Counted from the stretch's first letter, positions 16,864 to 26,303 are shown. The stretch is 55,469 nt of DNA from Acidobacteriota bacterium (GCA_026393675.1 JAPKZQ010000044.1:1-55469), one strand, 5' to 3'. Notes: generated from the letters alone by a model not told the origin. Translations and numbers: made by a program.

Positions 16864-17171
16864 TGATTCCTCTCCCGAATAGCACGTTTGCTGCTGCTTC
16901 CCGCCTCGATCGCTGTGGCCGCCAGCGCCTTCGCGGCCCGCATCATGCCATTCTCGCCGATGTCATGCCGCCCCAGGCAACCTTCTGCCAGTTGTGTCCC
17001 GATGCGCCGCAGTTGACAGTCATCGCGGTCAGAACCGGGAACTCGCCGGGGTGTGACTCACCATGCCCGGACAGAGGAGCGAAGCAAGAAGTCAAGGAGT
17101 GTAGGCCGGGTGGCCGGGTCTTCAGACCCGGCGACGTGGGCGGGGCGGCCAGAGGCATTACTATAGGAGCC
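16864..17171. other. Intergenic region with no gene seen
   Basis: A 308-base gap between divergent genes. No coding frame with a plausible start is visible. The only structure is the hairpin at 17114-17131. TTGACA occurs at about 17014, but no -10 box follows at the right distance. Confidence 0.6.
17114..17131. repeat. Perfect hairpin CCGGGTCT/AGACCCGG
   Basis: Two 8-bp complementary arms with a TC loop, upstream of the small lipoprotein-like gene. It lacks a T-run and resembles short dispersed hairpins rather than a terminator. Confidence 0.55.
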
Positions 17172-17543
17172 GTGCATGGACGTGTCTGCGGTATCGCGCG
17201 GTCATTGGTCCTGTCGGCCCTGGTGCCGGTGGTGGCCGGGTTCGCGTCCTGCTACAAAGAGCAGCCGCGCCCGATTATCGTCGCGAACAATGTGGTCACG
17301 GTGCAGAACCTGAGCTCGGAGGAGTGGCGGGGCGTCGAGGTCTGGTTGAACTACCATTACCGGGTGACCAAACCCTCGATGCCGCCGGGTGAACGGCTTG
17401 GCATTCCGCTGGACGTCTTCGTGGCTGGTTTCGGGCAACGATTCGACGTCAGGCGGCAGGTGGTTCAGACGATCCAGGTGAAGGCGAAGACGACGTCGGG
17501 TGCGCCGGTCGACCTGATGTTTGGCAGCGGCCCCCGACGATAG
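17172..17543 (+). CDS. Small putative lipoprotein
   Basis: A 123-residue protein starting at GTG just after AGGAG. The first 27 residues form a signal peptide with a basic start, a hydrophobic core (LVLSALVPVVAGF) and a lipobox-like FASC, so C27 may be lipidated. The rest is a small, probably beta-rich domain (VVTVQNLSSEEWRGVEVWLN…) with no motif I recognise. Its spacing to the start is short (two bases), so the exact start is uncertain. Next gene is 100 bases away in the same direction. Confidence 0.6.
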   Translation: MHGRVCGIARSLVLSALVPVVAGFASCYKEQPRPIIVANNVVTVQNLSSEEWRGVEVWLNYHYRVTKPSMPPGERLGIPLDVFVAGFGQRFDVRRQVVQTIQVKAKTTSGAPVDLMFGSGPRR

Positions 17544-17643
17544 CGGCGCGCGACGCGAGAATATCAGGAATGGAGACCGCTTGAGTTGATGGCGCCTCTG
17601 GCGCGGGCCGATGAGACGTGCGGGTGAGGAGTGGGAGTCCGTT

Positions 17644-17946
17644 GTGGCGAAAATAAAGTCCGAACTCGAAATCACGTGCCCGTGCTGCTCGGCCGTGATC
17701 GTTATCGACAAGAATCTCGACCAGGTGATCTCGCACCGCGAACCGCCTCGCGCGGACACGCCTGACCTTGATCGCGCTGCACAGTTGGTGGCCGCCGAGA
17801 AGACGCGGCGCGAAGCCGCCTTCGAGCAGTCGGTGCAGACCCAGAAGACCCGCGGTGACGCGTTGTCGAAACGGTTCGAGGAGGCGATGCGTGCCGCACG
17901 CGAGGAGCCGATCTCGAAGCCGAAGCGGGATTTCGATCTCGACTGA
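17644..17946 (+). CDS. Small CPCC-motif protein with coiled-coil tail
   Basis: A 100-residue protein with a CPCC motif near residue 12 (ELEITCPCCSAVIVID) and a charged helical tail (about 45-90, RAAQLVAAEKTRREAAFEQ…) likely to form a coiled coil. The single CPCC pair could bind metal as a half-ribbon in a dimer. The GTG at 17644 is preceded by GGGAG at six bases; a start 11 codons earlier is possible. Unknown function. Confidence 0.6.
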   Translation: MAKIKSELEITCPCCSAVIVIDKNLDQVISHREPPRADTPDLDRAAQLVAAEKTRREAAFEQSVQTQKTRGDALSKRFEEAMRAAREEPISKPKRDFDLD

Positions 17947-17976
17947 CACGTTATCGCCAATTTCAAAGGGGCGACC

Positions 17977-18870
17977 ATGAAGCGACAGTGGGCGCGAAAC
18001 TTCGCAGGTGTTGTTCTGATCCTCGTGATGCTCGCGTGGACGGTCTTCGCCTGGCCGGCGTCGCGAGCCGGCGCTAGTATCCGGGTTCAGTCTTTGCAGA
18101 GCGCAGGCGCGTACGAGGTCTACGCCGTGCGCTACGGCATCCTGCCCGATTTCCGCGTCTCAGCGCTGGTTGTCGGTGCAGAGCCCACACGCCGCCTCGA
18201 CATTCCCGTGGCCTTCTGGGTCATCAAGGCACCCGGGCGGCGCGTGTTCCTGGTCGACTGCGGGTTCTATCGCGATAATTTGATCCAGCAGTGGAAGGTC
18301 AAGGACTATGTCCGGCCGCCGGCCGCGATCGCGGCGCTCGGCCTCCAACCCGAGGACGTCACCGACATCGTCATCACGCATATGCACTGGGACCACGCCG
18401 GCAGCCTGGACCTGTTCCCGAAGGCGGCCATTTGGATCCAGCGCGACGAGTTCACGTACTACACCGGCGACGCATGGCAGCCGGGCGGCTCGCACGGCGG
18501 GATCGAGGCGGCCGACGTGCAGGCGCTGGTGCGGGCGAACACGGAGGGCCGCGTGAAACTGCTGCAAAGGGACCAGGAAATCCTGCCGGGGCTCGAGGCG
18601 CACCAGGGCGGTTGCCACACGCACGCGTCGCAGTTCCTCTCCGTCAAGACAGATGCGGGAACCGTGGTCGTCGCGTCCGACAACGTCTATCTATACGAGA
18701 ACCTCGAGAAACAGGCGCCTGTGGCTGGTGCGGATCGCGCGTGCAACCTGGACGCGCAAAAGCGCATCCTGCAACTCGCGTCCGATCCGCGCTTGGTGGT
18801 ACCCGGTCACGATCCCGCGGTGTTCACGCGGTTCCGCGCCGTGGCTCCCGGCGTCGTGCGGATTCAGTAG
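17977..18870 (+). CDS. Secreted MBL-fold hydrolase, AHL-lactonase-like
   Basis: A 297-residue protein with an N-terminal signal or anchor (about 8-28), then a metallo-beta-lactamase fold. The motif THMHWDHAGS supplies the dinuclear metal site; further ligands are expected in GGCHTHAS, the ASDN strand and PGHDP. The arrangement matches the N-acyl-homoserine lactonase (AiiA/AttM) branch of MBL hydrolases, but many members act on other lactones or esters, and export is unusual for AHL lactonases. No quorum-sensing genes are nearby, so the substrate remains open. Confidence 0.78.
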   Translation: MKRQWARNFAGVVLILVMLAWTVFAWPASRAGASIRVQSLQSAGAYEVYAVRYGILPDFRVSALVVGAEPTRRLDIPVAFWVIKAPGRRVFLVDCGFYRDNLIQQWKVKDYVRPPAAIAALGLQPEDVTDIVITHMHWDHAGSLDLFPKAAIWIQRDEFTYYTGDAWQPGGSHGGIEAADVQALVRANTEGRVKLLQRDQEILPGLEAHQGGCHTHASQFLSVKTDAGTVVVASDNVYLYENLEKQAPVAGADRACNLDAQKRILQLASDPRLVVPGHDPAVFTRFRAVAPGVVRIQ

Positions 18871-18917
18871 CCGACCTGCCTGCGAGGGGGCGTCTTCGCA
18901 GCGTCGCTCTCGTACGA

Positions 18918-19613
18918 TCACACCCACGGCCGGAAATAGCCGCGGCGCGTGTATGGGTCCGGCAGGGCCGTCCAACGTTCGCGGCCGGGGTAGTCGAGCG
19001 GTTTTCGATCTGGATACCGTTCGCGAAACGCTTCGTAGCGCGCTCGAAGGCACCGCTCGCGCCGACGATCGTAGGGTAGCGCCGCGTGCGAGTACTCAAT
19101 GAGCATCTGCTCGGCTTTCCAGACGTTCTTGTCTGATAGCCGCCAGTCGTACCCGCCAAGCTCCTTCTGCAGATCGACGACGGCAAACGCCGTGACGCAC
19201 GCGGTAAAATCGATGTAGGACTCGAAATAGCTCTGCGCCAGCGCGCGGGCCGAGCGGAAGACGGGCTTGCGCCCGTGCAGTCCAGGGTCACGTGATCGGG
19301 CGACCGATCCCCATCGACCATTCCGTCGGTAGACGAACAGCACGTGGTCGAGCTTGTCGATCGACTCGAAGCTCAGCACGAGCGGCGGGTAGCCATGCTG
19401 CTCGAGGATGACGGCCGCCGCGAGCGCGGCCTCCAGGCAATGCGCGGTCCGATCGTGGACGACGCCCCGGAAACTTCTCAGCGTCTCGCCGATCGGCCTG
19501 GCCTCGTTGTTATAGGGCAGTTCGTTGAGAAACGCCTGGACCAGTTGGGGCGTGCGCAACCGGCGGATGAGGCGCCGCTCCTCGGCGGTGAATTCCGTGA
19601 GCGATGGGGGCAT
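18918..19613 (-). CDS. Transglutaminase-like cysteine protein (tentative)
   Basis: A 231-residue protein. The segment HDRTAHCLEAALAAAVILE followed about 30 residues later by DKLDHVLFVY and then SVARSRDPGLHGR looks like the Cys, His and Asp order of the transglutaminase/papain fold, with the cysteine at a helix start. No signal peptide. It begins nine bases after the stop of the ADP-forming acyl-CoA synthetase and is the last gene of that unit. Fold assignment is by motif only. Confidence 0.55.
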   Translation of the reverse strand: MPPSLTEFTAEERRLIRRLRTPQLVQAFLNELPYNNEARPIGETLRSFRGVVHDRTAHCLEAALAAAVILEQHGYPPLVLSFESIDKLDHVLFVYRRNGRWGSVARSRDPGLHGRKPVFRSARALAQSYFESYIDFTACVTAFAVVDLQKELGGYDWRLSDKNVWKAEQMLIEYSHAALPYDRRRERCLRARYEAFRERYPDRKPLDYPGRERWTALPDPYTRRGYFRPWV

Positions 19614-19622
19614 GCGTTCAGC

Positions 19623-21869
19623 TTACAATGACCCGCGCATCCGCGACGCGCAGTACACGTTGAACAGCCGCATCGCCCGGTCGGCGGCCCGAAACGTCGG
19701 GATGCCAGCCGCGACCAGGTGCCTGGCCATCGCGTCGTAGAGCGCACCGGCGTCGACAACGGCAATCCACGGTTTGCCGTTCCTGCCGCGCATGCCGGCG
19801 AGGCGGCTCACGAAACTGTCCGGTCGGTGGAAGTCCTCGCGATGACCCTCGCCACCCGGCAGCGAATTGAGGGCGCCGGTCATCGGCACGCAGCCGATCA
19901 CGGCCGCATCGAACCGTTCATCGTCCAGAGCCGCTTCCACAACTTCCGCGTACGCCGTGTCACCGATAATCGGCGTGAGGTCAATCGGGTTGTGCACGTC
20001 GACCACCTGATCGATGCGACTTTTCGCGAAGATCTCGCCGAAGGCGCGCTCAGTGGCCGGGCCGTACGGCGGAAGCTGGAACGACCCCAGACTGTCGGCG
20101 ATGGCCACGCATTCGAACCCGGCGTTGGAGACGGCGGCGAGGTTCCAGCCCTTGGGGCGCGAGGCGCCAAGCAGCGTAAACATCTGCGTAAGATCGTCGA
20201 AATCCTCCAGCGAGTCGGCCACGATCACGCCGGCTTCGCGCCCCAGCGCCCGGATCACGGCATAATCGCCGGCAATTGACGCCGTGTGGCTGGCCGACGC
20301 CTTTGCGCCGGCAGGGGTCCGGCCCGCCCGGTACAACACAACGGTCCGGCCCGAATCGGTAATCGCACGGGCGGCCTTCAGAAACCGTAGCCCGTCGAGC
20401 GGCCTGAACCCCTCGACGTACACCGCGAACACGTCTATGCCGTCATCGTCTTTGAGATACGTCAGATAGTCGCCAACCGTGAGATCCATCTGATTGCCAA
20501 GCGTGATGGCGTACTTCGGATTGAGCGTCGCCAGCTTGCTGGCCCGTGCGACAGCAAATGCACCGCTTTGCGAAACGATGGCGAGGCGGGACGGGGCGCC
20601 CGTTGGCACCGGCAGCTTGTACTCGGGAATAAAGGTCGTATCGTAGCGACCGGGCATCGATCGGATACCGAGACAGTTGCCGCCGTTGATCACCGGCCCG
20701 CCCCACGCGCTCTGGCGCGCCTGCGCCAGCGCGTCGCGCATCCGCCGCACGATCGCGTCGCTGCCTGCCTTTTCTTCGAGTCCGCCGGGAATCAGCACGA
20801 CGCTTTCGGCCGCCTGCCGCTCGACAATCTCGACCAGCGCCCCCGACGCCTGCGCGGCGTCGATGCAGATCACAAACATGTCGACCCGCTCGGGCAGCGA
20901 TCGAATGTCCGGGACGCACCGGCATCCCTCGAGACGTTCGCTGCCGGGCTTGATGATAAAGATCCGGTCGCGGTCGAATCCCTCGCGGATGAGGTTGTTG
21001 ACGATGATGTGGCCGGGATTGAGCCGCTCGGACACGCCCATGATCGCGGCCGACCGGGGTTCGAGCAGGTACTTCAGCTTGGCGAGGGGCCTGGGCGGTG
21101 CCGCCGTGCCGAGGCGCTGATCGGGGTCGCGCAACGTGACCAGCACGTCGAGCGCGGTCAGGCGGCCGTCAGATGCAAGGACGAACGGATTGACCTCGCA
21201 TTCTGCGATCTGGTCGCCCAGGGTGCGCCCCAATTCCAGGAATACCTGGACCACGCCGATGATCGCATCGAGCGCAAGCCTGGCTGGTTGACCGCGCAGC
21301 GCACGCGTCGCCAACTGCACCACCGCCACCTGCTCCAGCGCGTGGCGCACGGTGTCCGGTGTGGACAGGTCCGGCGACAGCACGGCAACATCCCGGCCCA
21401 CCTTGAAGTGGTCTGCCAGAAACTCCGTGTAGATGCCGCCCGCACCGATTGTCACCACCGGGCCGGCATCGTCTGTCCAGCGAAGGCCAACGAGAAACTC
21501 GTTCCCCAGACCCGTGGCATGCGGCACGAACTCGCTGATGGTGTAGCCCACCACGCCGCGCCCGCCCAGGCGCGCGTGCATATCCGCGATCGTGGAAGCG
21601 ACCTGCCGCAGCGTCTTGTCGACGATGGCGACGCCGCCAATGTCGCTCTTGTGCAGGATCTGCGGTGACACGACTTTGATGGCGACCCGGGTGCCAGCCA
21701 ATCGTCCCAGCGCCACTTCTGAGACGTCAGCGGCTGAGCCGACAAAGACGTGCCCTGGCGCCGGAAGCCCGAGCGCGGTGAGGAACTGGAGGCCTTCGGT
21801 TTCGAGCAGGACGTCACGGCCGTCGCGGCGCGCCGTGTGGAACACCTGTGTGATGAGCGCTGTATTCAT
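19623..21869 (-). CDS. ADP-forming acyl-CoA synthetase (beta-alpha fusion)
   Basis: A 748-residue NDP-forming acyl-CoA synthetase. The ATP-grasp (beta) part comes first, with H73 in ILHKSDIGGV. The CoA-binding Rossmann and flavodoxin-like alpha domains follow, with SQSGAFAVA and the phosphohistidine loop SHTASIAG. It converts an acyl-CoA plus ADP and phosphate into the free acid, CoA and ATP, so both catalytic histidine regions being kept suggests an active enzyme. It lies 15 bases after iorB, which fits an arylacetyl-CoA substrate produced by indolepyruvate oxidoreductase. No clear ribosome-binding site; coupling is likely. Confidence 0.88.
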   Translation of the reverse strand: MNTALITQVFHTARRDGRDVLLETEGLQFLTALGLPAPGHVFVGSAADVSEVALGRLAGTRVAIKVVSPQILHKSDIGGVAIVDKTLRQVASTIADMHARLGGRGVVGYTISEFVPHATGLGNEFLVGLRWTDDAGPVVTIGAGGIYTEFLADHFKVGRDVAVLSPDLSTPDTVRHALEQVAVVQLATRALRGQPARLALDAIIGVVQVFLELGRTLGDQIAECEVNPFVLASDGRLTALDVLVTLRDPDQRLGTAAPPRPLAKLKYLLEPRSAAIMGVSERLNPGHIIVNNLIREGFDRDRIFIIKPGSERLEGCRCVPDIRSLPERVDMFVICIDAAQASGALVEIVERQAAESVVLIPGGLEEKAGSDAIVRRMRDALAQARQSAWGGPVINGGNCLGIRSMPGRYDTTFIPEYKLPVPTGAPSRLAIVSQSGAFAVARASKLATLNPKYAITLGNQMDLTVGDYLTYLKDDDGIDVFAVYVEGFRPLDGLRFLKAARAITDSGRTVVLYRAGRTPAGAKASASHTASIAGDYAVIRALGREAGVIVADSLEDFDDLTQMFTLLGASRPKGWNLAAVSNAGFECVAIADSLGSFQLPPYGPATERAFGEIFAKSRIDQVVDVHNPIDLTPIIGDTAYAEVVEAALDDERFDAAVIGCVPMTGALNSLPGGEGHREDFHRPDSFVSRLAGMRGRNGKPWIAVVDAGALYDAMARHLVAAGIPTFRAADRAMRLFNVYCASRMRGSL

Positions 21870-21884
21870 ATGCTGTGCACGGAC

Positions 21885-22463
21885 CTACCGGCTGGCAGCG
21901 GCTTCGCGTCCCGCCGCCAGCGCCTTCAGGTTGGTCTCAACGACCTTCGTCCCCTTCGCCGCAAAGAGCGTGCGGACGAAGTGTTCGATCGTCTCCAGCT
22001 TGACGGGCAGCAGGTGGGACGCCGCGCCGACCATCACCATGTTGGTGGCGCGGGCCGACCCGGCCTGTCGTGCGAGGCGTTCGGCGTCGATCAGAATGGC
22101 GTGCGGCAACGCCCGGATTTGCGCCAGCAATCCCTCCATCTCCGGGTAGCTGGCGAAGTTGGTGACGGCGTCGGTCGACGTCAGCACCGTGCCGGTGTCC
22201 GACAGATAGGGCAGGTACCGGAGACTCTCGAGCGGCTCCATGCTGAGCACGAGCGACGCCATTCCGCGCGGAATCAGGTCGCTCGCGATGGGCTTGTCGG
22301 AGAGCCGGAGGTTGGCCTGCACCTCGCCGCCGCGCTGCGACATGCCGTGCACCTCGGATTGCTTCACCGACAATCCCTCGTGCATCGCGCTCGACGCGAT
22401 AATCGCCGAGACCGATAGCACGCCCTGTCCGCCGACGCCCGCAACGATGATGTCGAACTTCAT
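21885..22463 (-). CDS. iorB: Indolepyruvate oxidoreductase subunit beta
   Basis: A 192-residue gamma-domain-type subunit (pyruvate ferredoxin/flavodoxin oxidoreductase family). The N-terminus FDIIVAGVGGQGVLSVSAII and the SEVHGMSQRGG motif are diagnostic. It combines with IorA to oxidatively decarboxylate arylpyruvates (indolepyruvate, phenylpyruvate, hydroxyphenylpyruvate) to arylacetyl-CoA. Starts 75 bases after iorA. Confidence 0.9.
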   Translation of the reverse strand: MKFDIIVAGVGGQGVLSVSAIIASSAMHEGLSVKQSEVHGMSQRGGEVQANLRLSDKPIASDLIPRGMASLVLSMEPLESLRYLPYLSDTGTVLTSTDAVTNFASYPEMEGLLAQIRALPHAILIDAERLARQAGSARATNMVMVGAASHLLPVKLETIEHFVRTLFAAKGTKVVETNLKALAAGREAAASR

Positions 22464-22538
22464 GATGGCGTCCTCAGTGCTTCGACTCGCAATGGCGGCT
22501 GCGCATTCTTACGAGGTGATCCGGTGAACAATGCTCGC

Positions 22539-24152
22539 TCAGGCCGTCGCGGCCGCCTGCTCCTGCTTCCCGCGCTTGATCGTTTCGAGGCATTCGCGCA
22601 CGGCGATGACGACCGACAACCCGCGATGCTCGAACTCGCGTCGCAGCACCTCGGTATTGTGCGCGTCGTGGCGCGGATGCGCTTCGAGCACGTGCAGGTG
22701 ATCGGCGGGGATGCCCAGTCCCCGGACCAGCCCTTCCAGTTGGGAGGACGGCCGGATGGTCGGCTGGCCGCCTGTCATCCCGACCGTCTTGTTGTCGAGG
22801 ATGAGCAGCGTCATCGGCGTGTCTTCGGTGATGGCATCGAGCAGCGGTGTCACGCCCGAGTGCAGGAACGTGCTGTCGCCGATGACCGCGACCACCGGAT
22901 GCAGACCGGCTTCGGCGGCGCCCTTGGCCATCCCCACCGACGCGCCCATGCAGACGCACGACTGGATCGCGCTGTAGGGCGGCAGCGCCCCGAGCGTGTA
23001 ACACCCGATGTCCGAGGTCACGACCGCATTGGGGAATCCGGCGAGCGCGGCCGTCATCGCGTGGAAACTGTCACCGTGCGGGCAGCCGGCGCACAACTGT
23101 GGAGGCCGGGATGGCAGCGTCAGTCCTTCGATCATCAGCCCTCGCCGCGCTTCCAGGCCGAGCGACGTTCGTACGATATCAGGGTTCAGTTCGCCGTCGG
23201 GCGGCACGTGGCCGGATTCGCGGCCCTGGATGTCGACAGCCGGCGGGACGATGCCGCGCAGTGCCCGCTCCAGGTAGGGATACCCCTCTTCGAGCACGAG
23301 GACTCGCCGGAGACCGCCGACAAACGCGCGAATGGCGTCGGCGGGAAACGGATACGCACCCACGTGCAGATGCGGAGGCGCGATGCCGAGGTCCTCGAGG
23401 TTTTCGATGTAGTAGTTGCGGGCCAGTCCCGTCGTGATGACCCCGAATTCCGCGGGAGATCCGGCCCCGGTCACGGTGTTGTGGGGACACGATGCCGTAT
23501 AGCGCCGCATCTCGGGCTGCCGATCGAGCAGGGCCCGCCATTGCCGGCGCGCATTGGCCGGCAGCAGTATCCAGGAGGCCGGCGTCGCGGACTTCGCCAC
23601 GGGATTCTCCGCCCTCGGCTCACCAGCCGTGACATTGCCCCGGCTGTGCGCGAGCCGCGTCACCAGCCGGATCATGATGGGGATCTGAAAACGCTCGGAC
23701 AGATCGAACGCCTCGCGCGTCATGTCGTACGCCTGCTGGTGCGACGACGGCTCCAGGCAGATCACACGGGCGAAGTCGGCGAACAGGCGGCTGTCCTGCT
23801 CGTTTTGCGAACTGTGCATGCCCGGGTCGTCGGCGACGGCCACGACCAGGCCGCCGTTGATAGAGATGAGCGCCGAGTTCATGAAGGGGTCGGCCGCGAC
23901 GTTCAACCCGACGTGCTTCATCGACACGAGCGCGCGCCGTCCGGCAAACGACACGCCAAGTGCTTCTTCGTACGCCGTCTTTTCGTTGGCGCACCACTGG
24001 GCGATCGGCCGTCCGTGCTTCCGCTGATAGCGAATCAGATACTCGGTAATCTCGGTCGACGGCGTGCCCGGATACGCGTACGCGGCCGTGAGGCCGGCGT
24101 GAACCGCGCCGAGCGCGACAGCTTCGTCGCCAAGCAGGACCATCTCACTCAT
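22539..24152 (-). CDS. iorA: Indolepyruvate oxidoreductase subunit alpha, lacking the ferredoxin domain
   Basis: A 537-residue ThDP enzyme subunit. It begins with LLGDEAVALGAVHAGLTAAYAYPGTPSTEI, the IorA signature, has LCAGCPHGDSF before the ThDP domain, and carries the ThDP motif GDSTFLHSGV…ILDNKTVGM. Usual IorA proteins end in a two-cluster ferredoxin domain; this one ends at …KRGKQEQAAATA with no CxxCxxC motif, and no cysteine motif appears in other frames after the stop. Electrons would therefore have to go through a separate carrier. CAGGAG is six bases upstream of the ATG. First gene of iorA-iorB-synthetase. Confidence 0.9.
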   Translation of the reverse strand: MSEMVLLGDEAVALGAVHAGLTAAYAYPGTPSTEITEYLIRYQRKHGRPIAQWCANEKTAYEEALGVSFAGRRALVSMKHVGLNVAADPFMNSALISINGGLVVAVADDPGMHSSQNEQDSRLFADFARVICLEPSSHQQAYDMTREAFDLSERFQIPIMIRLVTRLAHSRGNVTAGEPRAENPVAKSATPASWILLPANARRQWRALLDRQPEMRRYTASCPHNTVTGAGSPAEFGVITTGLARNYYIENLEDLGIAPPHLHVGAYPFPADAIRAFVGGLRRVLVLEEGYPYLERALRGIVPPAVDIQGRESGHVPPDGELNPDIVRTSLGLEARRGLMIEGLTLPSRPPQLCAGCPHGDSFHAMTAALAGFPNAVVTSDIGCYTLGALPPYSAIQSCVCMGASVGMAKGAAEAGLHPVVAVIGDSTFLHSGVTPLLDAITEDTPMTLLILDNKTVGMTGGQPTIRPSSQLEGLVRGLGIPADHLHVLEAHPRHDAHNTEVLRREFEHRGLSVVIAVRECLETIKRGKQEQAAATA

Positions 24153-24234
24153 GGGGAACTCCTGCGCACGGTTGGGGGGCGTTGGGGGACCCCAGAACGC
24201 GACCCGTGCGTTGTCGGGTGCCGGAGAGGCGGGG

Positions 24235-25101
24235 CTACTTGATGAGTGCCTCTACATCCCTGACGACCTCGTCAGGGGACCAATCACTACCATTGTATGT
24301 TTTCACAAGTGTGCCGCGGCGGTCCATCAGGACCGTCCGCAGATTGTGGGTGATGTTCTCACCTGTTGGGCCTTCGCGCGTGACGCTCAGGCCGAGCGCC
24401 GATCCGAACGCGTCGATCTCGCGGCGCGGCGCGGTCGCGAACCGCCAGATCGCGGCATCGGCTCCGACGTTTCTGGCGTAGGCCTTCAGCGTCTGCGGAG
24501 AATCGAAGTCCGGATCGAACGAAATGGAAAGCAGCCGCACGGCCATTTTGAGCGCGCGTCGCTGGACGAGGGCGCCTTGGATGGCGGCGAAATACTTGCT
24601 CATTCGTGGGCAATAGTCTGGCAACGGGCACCGGGTGTAGATGAACGTGAAGAGGAGATACTGGCCCCGGTAGCTCGAGAGCGCCAGCGGCTGTCCCGTT
24701 TGATCGGTCAGGGTGATATCCGGAATGGCGGCGCCAGGCTTGATGGGGTCGGGCAGCATGGGCTGGCCATGGCTTCGGCGTTCGGGCGGAAGGCTCCCGG
24801 TTTTCTGCAGCGTCGAGAGGAATGACTCCTCGTCAGTGACCACGAGCGTCGCCTTGACCAGGTCGCCTGCAGCGAGCCCGTCCAGCAGCGTCGGATTCTT
24901 GATGGGGAACGGCATCGTCATCGCGGGCATGAACCCCTTGATGTCGCCGTGCTTGATCGTGATCTCCGTGCGGTCGGCCTTGATGCGAAGGACTTCGCCT
25001 TCGAGTGGGTACTCGCGCGAGTTGACCGGCTTGCTGCCGCCGCAGGCGGTCAGGAGGACGAGTGGGGGAATCAGAATGAGCGCGAATCGTGCCCGTGTCA
25101 T
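24235..25101 (-). CDS. SCO1-like copper lipoprotein with CusF-like domain
   Basis: A 288-residue exported lipoprotein (lipobox LLTAC near residue 20). The first domain (about 35-100) carries GFMPAMTMPFPI, the Met-rich copper site of CusF/SCO-associated domains. The second is a thioredoxin-like SCO1/SenC domain with YTRCPLPDYCPRMS (Cys-x5-Cys copper site) and a later conserved His (NITHNLRTVL). SCO proteins deliver copper to cytochrome oxidase CuA; no oxidase genes are in view. The ATG at 25101 is chosen over a GTG three codons earlier because it fits the signal peptide; neither has a good ribosome-binding site. Confidence 0.85.
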   Translation of the reverse strand: MTRARFALILIPPLVLLTACGGSKPVNSREYPLEGEVLRIKADRTEITIKHGDIKGFMPAMTMPFPIKNPTLLDGLAAGDLVKATLVVTDEESFLSTLQKTGSLPPERRSHGQPMLPDPIKPGAAIPDITLTDQTGQPLALSSYRGQYLLFTFIYTRCPLPDYCPRMSKYFAAIQGALVQRRALKMAVRLLSISFDPDFDSPQTLKAYARNVGADAAIWRFATAPRREIDAFGSALGLSVTREGPTGENITHNLRTVLMDRRGTLVKTYNGSDWSPDEVVRDVEALIK

Positions 25102-25161
25102 GTGGATCACTGTAGCGCGCCGTCGAACCCAGGGTAAAGCCGCGCCCTCGGGCGGAGCCGA

Positions 25162-26142
25162 TCAGATCCGTGCGTGGGTCGCCGCAAACTCCACAATCTG
25201 CTGTTCGGCCCAGTAGCCGTCGTACCCGTCGCGCGCATCCTCGATATAGCCGCAGTGCCCGCCGTAGCGCGTGATGCGCAGCGAAATGTGCGGATTTCCC
25301 GTGACCTTCGGATCGCGAAACGGCTCGACCGGGATGAACGGATCGTCCTCAGCAGTGATGATGAGCGCGGGCACGCGGATCTGGTCCACCACCCGCATCG
25401 ACGCGGCGCGGTAGTAGTAGTCGGCCGCGTCCTTGAACCCGTGATGCGGCGCGGTAAAGCGATCGTCAAATGCTCTGATGCTCCAGAGTCGCCAGAGTCC
25501 GGTAACGTCATAGCGTTCCGGGTGCATGCGTGCCTTCCGGCGAATCCGCTGCCGGAGACTGCGCATGAAGTGCCACTCATAGAGGTGGTTCTCGCCCCGT
25601 TCCATCGCGTCCATGCAGGCGCCGAGTTCCAGCGTGGGCGAGACCGCACAGACCGCGCGGAGCCAGGCCGGCGCCTCATCGCCAAACGTGCCCGCAAGCC
25701 GCAGCGCCAGGTTGCCGCCGAGCGAATAGCCCGACACCGCGATGGAGGGAAGGCCATCCACCTCGGCGAGTTCCTTCAGCACCGCGACCACATCAGCAGT
25801 GAGGCCCGAGTGGTACAGCCCCTCGGACAGGTGCTCGGTCCCGCCGCAGTTGCGTTGATTCAGGCGGACGACGTTGAAGCCGCGACGAAGCGCCTTGTCG
25901 GCGATGCCCAGCATGTAGTGCGCGGTGCTCGACCCCTCGAGGCCGTGCAGCGTGACCAGCGTGGGATGGGCCCGCGGATCGTCCTGCCAGTGGCAGTGCG
26001 CGAGGACGCGGGTTCGGGCCTCCACATCAAAGAGGCGCGTCGAGGCCGACGGCAGGTCCGGAAAACGGCGGCGCCGGGCCCAGGCGTAAATGGTCATCCG
26101 GTGGCCGCCACGCAGCCAACCCGGTGGAGCGAAGTCGTGCAT
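25162..26142 (-). CDS. YheT-family alpha/beta hydrolase
   Basis: A 326-residue alpha/beta hydrolase of the YheT/COG0429 group. The oxyanion segment TLHGLEGSSTAHYM, the RNCGGTEHLSEGLYHSG motif typical of the family, the nucleophile elbow GYSLGG, the acid in AEDDPFIP and the histidine in GGHCGYIED are all visible. Likely a cytosolic esterase or lipase; substrate unknown. Divergent from the amidohydrolase at 26304. Confidence 0.88.
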   Translation of the reverse strand: MHDFAPPGWLRGGHRMTIYAWARRRRFPDLPSASTRLFDVEARTRVLAHCHWQDDPRAHPTLVTLHGLEGSSTAHYMLGIADKALRRGFNVVRLNQRNCGGTEHLSEGLYHSGLTADVVAVLKELAEVDGLPSIAVSGYSLGGNLALRLAGTFGDEAPAWLRAVCAVSPTLELGACMDAMERGENHLYEWHFMRSLRQRIRRKARMHPERYDVTGLWRLWSIRAFDDRFTAPHHGFKDAADYYYRAASMRVVDQIRVPALIITAEDDPFIPVEPFRDPKVTGNPHISLRITRYGGHCGYIEDARDGYDGYWAEQQIVEFAATHARI

Positions 26143-26303
26143 CAGACGTCCAGTCTATCGCACGCACCGCCAAGCCTCCTCCCGACCGACGCGCGCGGCG
26201 GCAGGACGAGGCGTTTGGTGCCCGGTGGCAGCGCGCCTGGCCTCCGGCTGGAGTAGACTACTGCGCGATTGGCTATCCCGAACCATGTAGACGCGAGGAG
26301 CGC

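Noticed and set aside
17977-18870. Quorum-quenching AHL lactonase
   Set aside because: Motifs fit the MBL lactonase branch, but export and absence of quorum-sensing genes make the specific function unsupported.
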